Shown here: positions 14,901-28,871 of the stretch, in pieces
How the letters are laid out: each line of letters starts with the position of its first letter
How positions within the stretch are numbered: position 1 is the stretch's first letter
Origin: Apostichopus japonicus
Taxonomy: Eukaryota > Echinodermata > Holothuroidea > Aspidochirotida > Stichopodidae
Assembly: GCF_037975245.1 (NCBI RefSeq)
Contig: NC_092582.1
Coordinates: 13,762,077 to 13,826,076 of the forward strand
Length of the DNA stretch: 64,000 bases
Direction: 5' to 3'
Translations under genes and position numbers: made by a program
Notes under the pieces: generated by a model
The model's database searches: none
The model's input: the letters and a program-made list of their open reading frames with translations, nothing else
What the model was told of the DNA's origin: nothing

Positions 14901-17900
14901 TTGCAATTTTCTTAGTTTTCAGTTGTTGCATATTTGCTACATATGTATCTTTCACTCGAATCAGCCTTCCATATCTCCTGGTGAATACTTAATACCTTGC
15001 AGTTGACACAGTACCTTCCTGTTCTCTTAACCCTTACCTTCCTTGCCCATGTATTTCATTTCCCTAATTCCCTTCACTAACTTTAATTCTGTTTTATCAC
15101 CTACACTTGGGATTAAACATCCCTTACTTTTACAACCAAGGTAAGATAATCCTAGTTCATATATTTATAAAACCAAGTCGTGATTTTTTTATACACCTTA
15201 TATAAACCTTAAGTGTATATTGTCAGTTGTTGAATATTTGCCATGTATCTTTCTCTCGATTCACAAGCCTCCTCCCATATTTCCCGAAATTGAATACATA
15301 ATACCGGGCAGCAGGTGACAGAACAACGTGTGAACATTTTGCTATCAGCTATTATTAATGCAGTTAACCTTCCTTTGCAAACTGCCATCTACCTCTGTAG
15401 TAAGGACTAATTGTGTTGCTCCAATAAAATAGTTGATTTGATTTTTTCTATTTTTCTTTCTCCTTTCTTCTTCTTCTTCTTTGGTGGAAGGTCACTGTCC
15501 CACATTTTATTTTAGCGGTCGACAAGGCCTGGATCATCGTAGAAGCAAAACCAGAGCCTTCAGGCTGGATATGTATATGTATGGTCATACATTATGTTTA
15601 TTAGTGTACGCATTTTTTATATACTGTACTGTAGCCGTATGAGTTACAAATTGGAATAAGATGTCGGTTTGGTTCTTGTGTTTTCTGCGATTCCATTGCC
15701 GTCGTCGTAGTAGTGTGCATGATACAGACGTTTGTAAGTCACAGATGTACACGTCTTTGCTTACGACAGCTGATCACTGAGGGTCAAACAAGATGTAAAC
15801 ATTCTCTTAATCTGATGCCCCAAATCTTAATAACCATCGAAGAATTCACATTTTCGGAAATGTTTATTCTAGGTCAGATTCATTCTTGAGGTGGAAAATA
15901 AACTAAAAGAAATCATGATTTAAAGTGAAAGTGACAACTACAGTAGCTGTTAAAAGTAGGTTGTTTAATAGAGAGACTTTTATACTACCTGTATAGATGT
16001 AAAATTTAATGTGTATTTGTAGTACTTTTTAAATTCTTGTATATGCTACCACTTGAAATCAACAATATTCAATTGAATTTTTAAAATTTTTTTTTTATTG
16101 CTATAAAGCATCTTCCAGAGTTAAATGGAAAGTGCTTATTGCACACGGACAGACAAATTTTCTTTAGTACAATCACACAAATTAAAGGAAACTTTGAACC
16201 TGACCTGCTAATTGGTTTGTATGTACGGCATATGCATACAGTGTTTTTATAGTAGCGCATGCGCATAAATTTCCATGTAATAAGTTACATTTTGTGTCAC
16301 AGGTTTTGAAGTCTCGGAATTCTGTCTCTTGATACCAAGTACTATATGGATCCTGTGAACAAAACTACTATTTGATATATATCTTTGCATTTGTAAAGCA
16401 TTTTGCAATGATTTTGACATTCAGTATTAAGCAGGAATGTTAATGTTTGTACATTAAGCAAAGGTATGTAATGTTTGGAAGGTATGTAATGTTTGGACAT
16501 TCAGTAAAGGTATGTAATGTTTGGACATTCAGTAAAGGTATGTAATGTTTGGACATTCAGTAAAGGTATGTAATGTTTGGACATTCAGCAAAGGTATGTA
16601 ATGTTTGGACATTCAGCAAAGGTATGTAATGTTTGGACATTCAGAAAGGTATGTAATGTTTGGACATTCAGCAAAGGTATGTAATGTTTGGACATTCAGC
16701 AAAGGTATGTAATGTTTGGACATTCAGCAAAGGTATGTAGTGTTTGGACATTCAGCAAAGGTGTGTAATGTTTGGACATTCAGTAAAGGTGTGTAATGTT
16801 TGGACATTCAGCAGATGTATGTAATGTTTGGACATTCAGTAAAGGTGTGTAATGTTTGGACATTCAGTAAAGGTATGTAATGTTTGGACATTCAGCAAAG
16901 GTTTGTAATGTTTGGACATTCAGCAAAGGTATGTAATGTTTGGACATTCAGCAAAGGTATGTAATGTTTGGAAATTCAGCAAATGTGTGTAATGTTTGGA
17001 CATTCAGCAAAGGTGTATAATGTTTGGACATTCAGCAAAGGTGTGTAATGTTTGGACATTCAGCAAAGGTGTGTAATGTTTGGACATTCAGCAAAGGTGT
17101 GTAATGTTTGGACATTCAGTAAAGGTGTGTAATGTTTGGACATTCAGTAAAGGTGTGTAATGTTTGGACATTCAGCAAAGGTGTGTAATGTTTGGACATT
17201 CAGCAAAGGTGTGTAATGTTTGGACATTCAGTAAAGGTGTGTAATGTTTGGACATTCAGCAAAGGTGTGTAATGTTTGGACATTCAGCAAAGGTATGTAA
17301 TGTTTGGACATTCAGCAAAGGTATGTAATGTTTGGACATTCAGCAAAGGTATGTAATGTTTGGAATTACAGCCCCCACACATGTTTTCTTGTCATTAAGC
17401 GTGGAAAACTTTCGTATGCACATTGTGTGTAGTGATTACAGTATGTGGATAGTTAAGAATGCACCAAGTGTACCACAATTTGCTGCATATATTTGCATAA
17501 ATTTGAGTAGCAATTTGCCAAGATTTTGCATTCCATTTTCCTATCTAATACCAGTAAATTTAAGCCCTATTCAATGTAGGTAATGATCACGTGGTATTTT
17601 AGGACATGGAGTGCATTAAATAGAATTGTAGAGTATATGCTGAAATTCAATATAGTTACATTGAGACAGGTCTGTAGCCAGGAATAAGTATAGTTGGAGG
17701 AGCCAAACATTTATTAAAGGAGGGACACCATACTCTTGTCCTGTAACTTGGAAAGTTTGTGTACAATTAAAGGATGGTGGCACAGATTGGGGGGAGGTGG
17801 GCACAGTAGTCTGTACGGAGAGACAAGGCCCTTTTGTCCCAGCCTGGCTGTGGGCCTAAGTGTTAACATTCAGAATATGATACTGTATGCATATGTGGAC

Positions 17901-20900
17901 ATTCAGCACTTTAATGATATAGATATGCAATAGAATGTGTGTGCACATTCAGACTGTATGTGTGTGGACAGCTAGCCAGTTCAATGTGTTTGCAAACACT
18001 CAAATTAGGATGAACTTGTGTGGACATACATCCATTTGTGTGGACATGTACAGTTGTGTTGTGCATGCATTTAATAAAATGTGTTCATGTACAACATGTC
18101 AGACTTGTCAGTGTGCATATTCTGTGTATCAAAGCTTATAATCTCAGGGGGGGGGGGGGATTTTTTTTATCAATTCTTTGATGCCAGAGTTGTAACTCAC
18201 ATCACTTATTTGTAACACGGTGATTTTTTCTGGCTCTAACCGAGTGCTAGCTGTATTACCTCAATGAGATGGTTCCATTATAGGGTTTATGTTGCATATT
18301 TTATTTGTTAGTTTTTTTACTTTTTTGTACTTCATTTATATACAACCAGCTGCTTGCCTTTTAAGCTATTTAGTCAGCAGTGTAGCGTCTTCAATGATAC
18401 AACCAAGCATTATTCATGCCCTGAATTTCAAAGGAGTTGCAAGATTTGTTCTGCTGAATAATATAGTAGCTGTTTATTACGCAGGCGAGAATCCCTTCAC
18501 TTTCATGATCCTCATTTCCACAGTGTCACACTTCTGCAGAAGAGTTATGATGTAAGCATGCCATGGATATGCATATATACACAGACTGAGCTAACTAGTC
18601 GAGTCGTGTATCAATGAACAGAACTGATTGCATTCCTTATTCCCAGCAGTAATAGGTTTGATCTACTCGGACATCAGATTGTAAAGAAAGTTATGACACA
18701 TCAGTCTCTCACCCTCCCTCTCTTCAAATGGTTTTTTTCTTTTTTTCTTTTTGTGCTCATAGTGATGCATGGCCTCCAAAGTGACTTGCAGATTTGCTTG
18801 ACCCTCAATACTGTTTTCCGAATTAATTGAAAACGTTTCTGCCACCCTAGCATGCAAGACAATAAAAAAATAATAATAATAAGAGTAACAAAAAGAACTA
18901 AATATACTAGAACTCAAATAGCAGAAGAAGGACAGAAAAAAATCCAAGGTTGTTTACAGCTGGTTTGTTGACTGGTGGAATTGTTTTTTTTTTGGCTTGT
19001 TATCATTGAAATGGATTAAGACTCCAGTGGTGCTTCTGTCTGATTTAATCTCTTCCCAAATTTTGAAGACTAGCAATAAATTTACTATAAATCTCTAGTT
19101 CCATGTTACAAGCAAAGCTTCAGTGACTTTAAAATCTCAGCCTTAAACATTTACCAGACCGAATTTAGAGCTATAAGCTTGACATTAATCAGCATTCTCG
19201 ACAAGTAGTAATATAAAGGCGATCTTCCTGCTTCTCTCTTTCTCATTTTTTTTCTTTCTTTCTTTTTGTTGCTCAAAAAAAATCAAAGAAATGTTTTTGC
19301 TATTTCTTACAGTACATGGAATGGAGAATTTGGGGTTTTTACTCTTTAACAAGCGTTCATAAAAACATGCATACATACATCACCCATATATACATATATT
19401 CATAGAAATATATATATCAATTTATAAGAGAAATATATGGAAAGACAGTTTCAACTCCTTTGTAGAATATTGTCACAGAAATATTTCTATATACTTGGTA
19501 AAATTTTGAAGATGAATAGTTTCATGTTTACTTATTTTTGCAGCCTTCTTTCTTTGTTACTGTTTTTTTCCCCCTTTATTAAATGTTTTATTTTCCTTTG
19601 TAACTTTTCGGTGCCTCAGGGGAAAGCAGCATTTCCTTCAGTACATATTTTCAGCGACATCTAATTCTCCTGCTCATCGCCCCTCAAAAGAGGGAATCTA
19701 TCAAAGCGACGAGTGCTGCTGCGTTCATAGTTTAATATCATTCCATACGGACGAGCCTCTGTTATTACAGCGGCTTTAATGCACGCTTTTAGCTGACACT
19801 TTCGGTATGTTGGCAAGCCAGTAGGAGAAGCTAGAGGAGGAGGAGCGTAGATACAATAATACAAATACTGTACATGAGATGCAGCGCTCTCAGATGTACG
19901 GGTTTGGATGGACGATTCTGGGAGGAATAATGTTACAACTTACTGAATGACAACATGAACATGGTAGTACTTGTGAACTCATTCACAACATGAATGATTT
20001 AGATCTTAGGTCAGGAAGATGTTCTGTAATAATATTTGATAGATATGTTGGATAAACACGATTCAAAATGGAGGAAATATATACTTGAAATTTGGATGAC
20101 TGTATTGGTTGTCTTACAAGTACGACAAGACGTAACCTTTATCTGAGACGATCGTCTTTGGGGCCCGTTGTCTGAGAATAAACAATTTCCTAATCACCCA
20201 TGAAAGTCACTTACAATTACATAGCACAGCACATGACGTTATTAGGTATTAACCAACATTGAAAGAAGTAATCAGAGTAGATTAAAGGCAGTGGCATATA
20301 GAAGTTAATGTACCTCAGGCAGGGAGGGACATAACATAGTATATATTGTGTAATATCACTACAAAATGTACAAAATCTTTCTCTACTTTAACGTTCATCC
20401 ATATTTGATGTATAATCTGAGGCACTTCTTGGCTTCTTTGACCGAATAGGTGCAAATAGCATGTTTAAAGCCTTGGTTATCAACTCATAAATGTGAATAG
20501 CACATTGGGTCCTAGGTGAATAGGGTTAGCCTAACATTATATTCATGTCTGCTATGAAATATTTTAGGCCTACACTACTGTATATGTGTGAATTTTTATT
20601 TTATTTTGACCAGTGGGGGATGGTTTGCTGTTGGTTTTTTGTGTTTTGTGTTTGAATAAAATAACAATTTTTTGCGAGGGTGTTCAACTTTTTATCTGTT
20701 GTGAATCATGCAACAATTCATAATACATGTGCTTCACAGTACTGGCCAAGAGTTTTGACATTCTGGAGGTGAGGGGGCTGAAATTTTTCAAAAGTATAGT
20801 CTTGAGTTGCTATCCCTAATTGCAAGGGATATTCCCAGACTTGACAGGACTGTTCATAATATGCTTTTAGTAACTTTCAGTGCTTTCAGCATTTAACAAT

Positions 20901-23900
20901 TCAACAACTCCTGTCAACGTACCTGTCAAACAGACTTAACATTTGATTTGAAATTTCATATCTTCTGGTTTGTAATACCTATATACAAGATTGTATTATT
21001 GTCAAAATGCTTGTCGTGTTCATTGTGTGACAAGTTAGATCTGTAAGGTGTAACTCATGGGAAAATATGTTGCTTGATATGAAAGGCATTGTGATGCCTT
21101 GTGTATATTAGTAGACAGAAATATTTCACACAGCTATTTGAAAACAGAGCTCTAGTAAATATGAGTGTCTTTGATCCTCATGGCTAACGACTCTTACAGA
21201 CTGACTGTTTATCTGGTGTATGTCATTTGGATATATTCCAGCTTTTGTTATTTCAGGATATGGATTTGTGATGGGTTGGATCTAGATGTTTTTCTCTGTT
21301 TTTGTACCTTTGCCTATTTTGTCTCCTTCACAGTGCATTAATTCTGATGAAATAACTCAATCATAACCTGACCTATTTTGCAGCAAGGCCTTAGCCAGCG
21401 ATCTATTCATACAGTAGCTATGCAAAGGCATTTTTTCTAAATTAAGGACACAAGAGCATTGTAACTTCTAAAAAAGAGAGCAAGAAAAACTAGAAGAATC
21501 AAGCAAAAAAATATATAAATTTATATGGAATGAAAGTGGATTCTTTTGTTTGAAAAGCTGAAAAAAGGTGTCATTATTTTGCATGATTGTGCTTTTTATT
21601 ATCTTAGAAAATGTTGGCAATGGGGAAGAGAACCCCCATAGACCAGCCTCCCCCTCCCCCTTCAGACCACAACATCCCATCAAAGAATTGGACCCACTTT
21701 CTTTCAATATCTAGCTTAAAGGCATTGAAGACTCGCCCCAAACCGCGTGCGGCCATCTGAAAAATGTTAACTTTCTGTTGCTTGCAAGTGACGTTTTGTT
21801 TGTGTCGCTACAAAATGCAGACAGTAATGAAATGTAATACCTTAATTGTTATCTTTAGCTGGACCTGAGATGTCCATCGCTGTATCGTTTATACACTGTG
21901 TTGTGGGTATTGACCGCAGCTGTTTGTACTGACTGTACACTAGTGTCTAATTACCGAAGGTAGCAAGCTGTGTGCGTATTTCTGGGATCGATGGTGGTAT
22001 CTAACACTTCTGTTACACCTCATTCGAAACTAGGTCAAATTACCGGCATTAGACGTTTCTTTTTGCACAAGTCTTCACACCCTTTAAGCCCTGCTTGCTG
22101 ACCAATAAGTTCATAACATTTGTTACAATTGTTTGTCAATATTTTAATGATATCAATGCTGTATCTAGACACAATAACAACTGTAGTAGTTGATGTAAGT
22201 AATACCTATCCTTGTGATGTCACAGAGTACTCTACAACTCTGTTTTTCCTACACATGTTACCCTATAAACAAAACAACACTTATAGAGAGGGAAACAGCT
22301 CCAAGCCTGGGCAGTAAAAATACTTGCCAAAGTCTGATAAACTACATTATCTGGATGTCGTCGAACCGGATGACATCCGGTCTGGATATGTCCGGATGGT
22401 TTAATTCAGAAATGAGAAGGAAATTGAGTCTTTGTCCCTCATAGCATATATAGTGAAATTTGATATGTTTCAAGTGCAAGAAGAAAAGGACATGTTTTAG
22501 GTCAAGTGTGTGGGCTGTGCAGATTTCGAGGCTTACTAAACGTAGACCTTCAATTTTAGGAAGACCAAAGTTTTAGTCGACATCTCGGTCACGAGGAGTA
22601 GCATGTTCGGAATCTTGTCATGTTTTCAATAGTTTTCCTTCTTTTTTTTCTTTGTCCAGAGCAAAAAAGGAGGAAAAAGCCATCTTCAAAGAATTAGAAA
22701 GAGCACGTACTGCTTGAGATTATTTCCTCTAAATCCTCTCGATTTAAAGATTCGAAATTTGGTTTGAAATTTGATCTTGTCATCATTTCTGGATTATTAT
22801 AATAGAGGCAGCCAAATTCCTCAGTTAATTCATGTTTTATAGCCTGCATGTTACCCTCCCCCACCTCATCCCACCACACCCATCACCCCACTAGAGGATG
22901 ATCTGTCAACTGACCTTTGAACCCACATGTACCCGAGTCCATACATAATTGCTCTTGCAGACTTGTGATGCAACGATACATTGCTTAATCGCTCATTAAC
23001 AATGGTCATCCCTATGATACAAGACATCTGCTGTAGTAACCTCAATTATGGTAAAGCTTAAATATAACATTTTCCTTAAATATTGTGACATTACAAGAAA
23101 AAAAATTATGGATTTAGTGCAATATATCACACCCATTAGAGATACTACCCTCATAAAATATTACAGATGTGCATGATACAACTTACAGGATAATTGGTCT
23201 GAAAAAAGCTTAATTAATTGTACTCAGCATTGTTTGGCAATTTTCCTCTCCTATACTTGAGAATGTCACCATAACTTAACTTTATCAAATGAGAGTACAA
23301 TGCAAACTGTGCAATATTTGTTATAATTATGTAGTTAACTGTTATCTCTTGGTTTTTCTCCCACACACGTCTCTCTTGTTGATCTTACAATATATTGATT
23401 GCATTAAGACATTGTGTAGTGACATATAGTATTAAAAACTGGAAGGTAATTGGTTTCGCTGTGAACGACCACCGAGTGCATGACACCGGTTGGTTTACAC
23501 ATGAATCATGAGATTTTGAAAGTATATTTGAGAATGAGAAAACTGAAAATTTTAGTTTCTGCCTTTATAATGCTGACAAATAAAGAAATTAGATCATTTT
23601 ATTGTAACCTGGTCAGTTAAGTCGGTCCCTGGGAGAAAGGTCAGGGACACTGTGGAGATCCAATGGAGAGAAATAACTCGTTAATGGGGTTTTCAATTTC
23701 AGAGTCTAGGCAGACATGATCATTGGTGTTTTGCATGTACAAGCCTCAAGTGCAGAAAATATAGACCGGTACACACAAAGTGATACCCAATTAGACACCA
23801 TTACATAACACCAAATACATAACACTCAGGTGTGCAGTTTCACTTAACATAAGGATAACATATTACAATAACACCCAGTGAACATTCCTAAGTGATCTTA

Positions 23901-26900
23901 ACACCAGTCTTCCTAGTTACATAAATCTAACAGTATTTTGATATGTTGTAGGCCATGTTATACATGATACCCAACTAGACACCAATACATAACATACAGG
24001 TGTGCAGTTTAACTAAACATATTACGATAACATATTACAATAATGTCACCCAGTGAACATTCCTAAGCGATCTTAACATCAATATTCTCTTTAACTTTGA
24101 TTTGGTAACTGTCATGAAAAAGTTTGTTTATAATTTCAGGAAATCCACCAGAAAAAGACAACTTTGGAGGGCGACAAAATAAAAAGCCGGTTATTAATAT
24201 TTCTGGAATGATCATTCCGTTCTAAATTTGATATGTATTTAATGATTGGCATTAATAATGCAGGAAAAAGAATGATTAACGTTTTCCTATCAATTTTCTG
24301 GATTTTTTTTTGGTGAAAATGTTACAGCCTGTCACACTTTGTTAACACAATTAGATTGCAATTTTTGCATCGATGTTTTAAGATCGACTGGTTTTGCTTT
24401 GACACTAAATAATCTCTCTGCGGTCTGAGCAGGGAAACCTGGAAAAGAGATGGAACCGCTGAATCCAAATTAACTGTCAACATACCCTCTGAGACATTCA
24501 GAGGGAATGATTGGTGGATGTTAAGTGTAAAAGGGAAATTCCTTAGGTGTCCATGAATCACCAAGACAGGGTGATCATTCTTAATGATGGATAATCGTTA
24601 ACAGGGAATATGAATGATCAGCTTCAAGGAAGGAAGTTGGGAAAGGAAAAAAAAGAAAGAAAGAACACAGTGACCAAAAAAGGGGAAAATGTTTATGTTT
24701 GAACTGCAGCGCTTTGTCTGTTATTTCCCGAAGATTTTGGAGGGGGGCCTCTGTACGGTGAACTGATCTAGAAATTTAGGCTACAACTCCATCTCAGGAT
24801 CTAGCAACCGGTTGTATGTATGTTTGTATGTATTTTAGATCCTCCTGCAAACAGGAACTCGTGAAGAAGCCATCATTGGCTTATCAAAGCCGCAAGCTGA
24901 CCGAAGTCAGTCTCTTAGGTTCATATTTAACGTCCATGATTATGAATTGTCAATTGTCAACAACTCTGTAACTGGACGACATACATTAATCTTGGAGAGA
25001 CTCGAAAGCCGGACCATATTATTGAAAGGCACCGGCGTTAACCACTGAGCTAACACTCCTTAAATTGTGAAATGTACATTTCACAATGATCTCAACTTTG
25101 TATTAAAAGCAGTCTGATCTTCATCTGAATATTCAAACATTACATCATTTAACGTAAACCTCTCAAGATGTTTGCTTTCCATCTTAAAAATGCCATTTTA
25201 CTGTCTATAACAGTACAACACAGAACAATTAACGCATTGGTTTTTACGTCACAAAGTTTGGATCAAACCAAGACCGCTCTCGGTGTGTACAGCGTTTGTC
25301 ATTTGTATTCATGAGCACTTTGGGAAAATTTGATGAACACTGTGTCACTGAATTTTCCATTTTATAACAGATGGACTCCCACATTTATAGAACAATTCCG
25401 TGTAAACGTAATCTTTCGACAGCTTGCAAGACTTGAAAATGTGAGCCCATGCAAAGAATAAAACTACAGGGGGTGTACACATATATACTGTATTTATATT
25501 GATGCCATTCTTTGTTAGTGTATAATCTTGCTCCAATTCCCTTCGTAAAGTTTCTAGGAAAAGCGCCGCATATTCTTAGTGGATAACTAGCCATGCAGAA
25601 GATATAAGATGAAATTACATCCCGCCATGATGATGACATGAACACTATCCTCAGCTGTAGTCAGACTTTAATGTTAAGTATTAACCACAATGCATCATGT
25701 TTTTATCTCTGAGGTTTAGCAAGAATTTAAATCAATTGAAAATAAAAATAAAACATAATTTTGTATTTTTTAAGGAACTGTGGAAACGGATCGCTATTTC
25801 AAATTGCATCTTCAGACTATAGACATGTAATCGGTCTTTAATGGGACTATGTTGTCTCGACTATATATAACATTTGCTGTGACTACAGTATGTTAGACTT
25901 TTGTATAGTATCCAAGTATGATCAGTTTACATAGTATTTACACAGTACAGAACTGCACATATGTGGGAAGGATTTCTCTCATTCAAACTTGTAGTTGGAC
26001 CAATGTTGTATATAGACTTGTATTAATTTAACCTTTGAATAGAATTATATTGACAATTCATAATCATGGCCGTTAAAATATGAATCTAAGAGACTGACTT
26101 CGGTCAGCTTGCTGCTTTGATAAGCCAATGATGGCTTCTTCGCGAGTTCCTGCTTGCAGGAAGATCTAAAATACATATATACATACATCCATATGACATA
26201 GACTTTAATGCCTTGTAATTGAAATACATATTTTACACAGACTTTTTTATCTCTTGGAATATATTACAGTGAGCGGGCATCGTAATATGTTGAAAGTTGT
26301 CACAGCATGGACTTTGTAATTCATTGAAAGTCCTCATTAATATGGACGTTGTAATACGTTGAAAAGTACATGTACTTTGTAATGTGTTACATGTATGGAT
26401 TTTGTAAATTGTGGAAAGATATTACTTTGTAATATGTTGAAAGACCTAATATGCTGAATAGTATTATATGGACTTTGTAATATGTTGAAAGGTATTACTG
26501 TATATGAACTCAATATGTTGAAAAGTATATTGTGGAGTTTGTAATATATGTCAGACTTTTCTAGTGTGTTGTTACATGTTAAAATAACTTTTAAGGCAAG
26601 CAAGTACTAATGATGGAACAATCGTTGCCTTTATGCAGGAAATAAGATTCTCGGTTTTGCAATTTACCCAAAATATTTAAGGGTTTTTCATGTTGGTGGG
26701 GGGGGGGGGGGGGACAGTTTGCAATAATCTTAGTGAACTTTCTTACCATTGAGTATATATCAGCTCTATGTATCCTGCATGATATATGGGGATTCTCTCT
26801 ATCTCTCTTTGATACATTCAGCCTACTTTTTCTCCCTTAGGCTGGTCGAAGTCCTTAAATACTGTAGTCATATATTCAAGCATATGACAGTTTGAAGTTA

Positions 26901-28759
26901 GACCCCGACTAGCTAGACCAAACCATCGGAAGATTAATGAAAATGAGCTTCTGCTGGGTGTGATGTTTGCTTAAATTTTATACTGATTAAAAGAACGTGG
27001 TAAATCTTTCCTACTTACCAGTGTGGAAAACGTAACAGAAAAAACTGAAACGCCGACCATATCTGTTGAAACATCTCCCTCATGAAGTCACTGCACGTAA
27101 CACAGCCCTCGTATCCTGAGGTTGATGAATGTGTTAGTTTGTGTAAGAACATTGTTTAGTCTGCTGTCACCACGGTAACCTTGCTTACCCTGCAAACTTC
27201 AAGCAGTTCTCATTAAAATGCTTTGGAATGTTGAGGTTCAACATGGGTGACCATTTTATATCAATTTCTAGCATATTTTTGGGTAGTGTACTGATAGTTT
27301 TTGTGTTGAAGATTTAATCATACAGGTACAGTTTGGTTGGGGGGAGGGGGGACAATGGGGGGAAGGTGAGGTTGAAGGGGCCCTGTCTTAAATTTTGTGC
27401 TCACGCCTTTCAATTATGAAAGACAGCATCTCACAATTGCCACCAACTCCTTTCAAGGTCCCTTTCTGGATTAAATTTCATGCCTTTTTTATACATTTAT
27501 ATAAAGTTTTCATTGATATATACATGTAGCAATATGCAGTTTTCTTAAATTTCTATTTGCCTTAAATAGAACACACTTTAGCGCAAGATTTATAGGTTAC
27601 TTTTCCTTATCCTTCATTTCCCTTGATGATGAAATCAGTTTCTGCAGCAATATTTACAACATTACATACTGTAGTGATGAAAATTCTATACGAAACATGT
27701 CAAAGAAATTGATTTTTTGTTTGAACTGTTAACAGTTACAGCACATAAATATTGATTCATAATTAATTATTAATAAACAGGGGTTATTGAAAATCTTACA
27801 AAAATTCTGTTCATTTCTGTTCATTTTTCATTCAAGAAAGACCACAATTTGTTTATGTGAGTTTCAAAACACCATTGATATCATCTTCAATTGTCTTATA
27901 TTGTCATTACATTTTATTTCATGTAATTAAATATTAATTTAGATGAATTTTGGGTCATCAGCTGAACCCAACCATGGAAAAAAATTAAAAGACAATTACT
28001 TCAACTATTAAAAAAGCTATTATTGAACTCCCCATTTTTTCATGTATAGTACTGTACTGTACATACAAGATTAAAACCTATATTTTGGGGTATATGTTTC
28101 TTGAATTGTATATCGCAGTGTTTTTGTTTTGTAATGTGGGACTGCTCATAAAAGCTCTGCTTCTTCAGTCCTCATCCACCTCCTTGTAATTTAATTAATT
28201 AATCATTACATTAATATTATGTGGCAATTAATCCCACTCAATTAAGATATCATCTTATCCTGCTGAAGCCGAGAGTTTAGAAGCATGTCTATATACTCTG
28301 TATAGTTGTGTCACTTCTTATCTGAGAGGGATAGCTTGTACTACTTAAGTTGCTACTTAAAGTTAAATGCATACACTCTGTCTGTATGTCTGTCTGTCTG
28401 CCTGTGAATTGATCTAGAATTCTTATATTCAAGAGGGATAGATAGCTGGCACGTGCTGAAAGTATTTTATACTTAAATATAAAAGCATACATGAACCTTG
28501 TCTGTGTATGTGTGACAATCTTGAATTCTCTATGTGAGACAGATATCTTGGGCGTTAATACATCTAATTCTTTGGGGCTGCAGGCCGGGTAATGGTTAAT
28601 GTCATACTATCTTAAAGCAATGATCAGTGCTTGATTCAACCTCATGAACTACCCTGAGAGACATGTAAACTGGATGACACTATTAAAATACAGGAGCAAT
28701 TGTCATGTTTCCATCCAAGAAAACTTGGCAAGACTAAGAGTAAAATAACAGTGAAAACA

Positions 28760-28835
<76 letters not shown>

Positions 28836-28837
28836 TG

Positions 28838-28871
<34 letters not shown>

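Noticed and set aside
17670-17860. Possible further hAT-type element (CTGTAGCCAGG)
   Set aside because: No matching opposite end or target duplication found.
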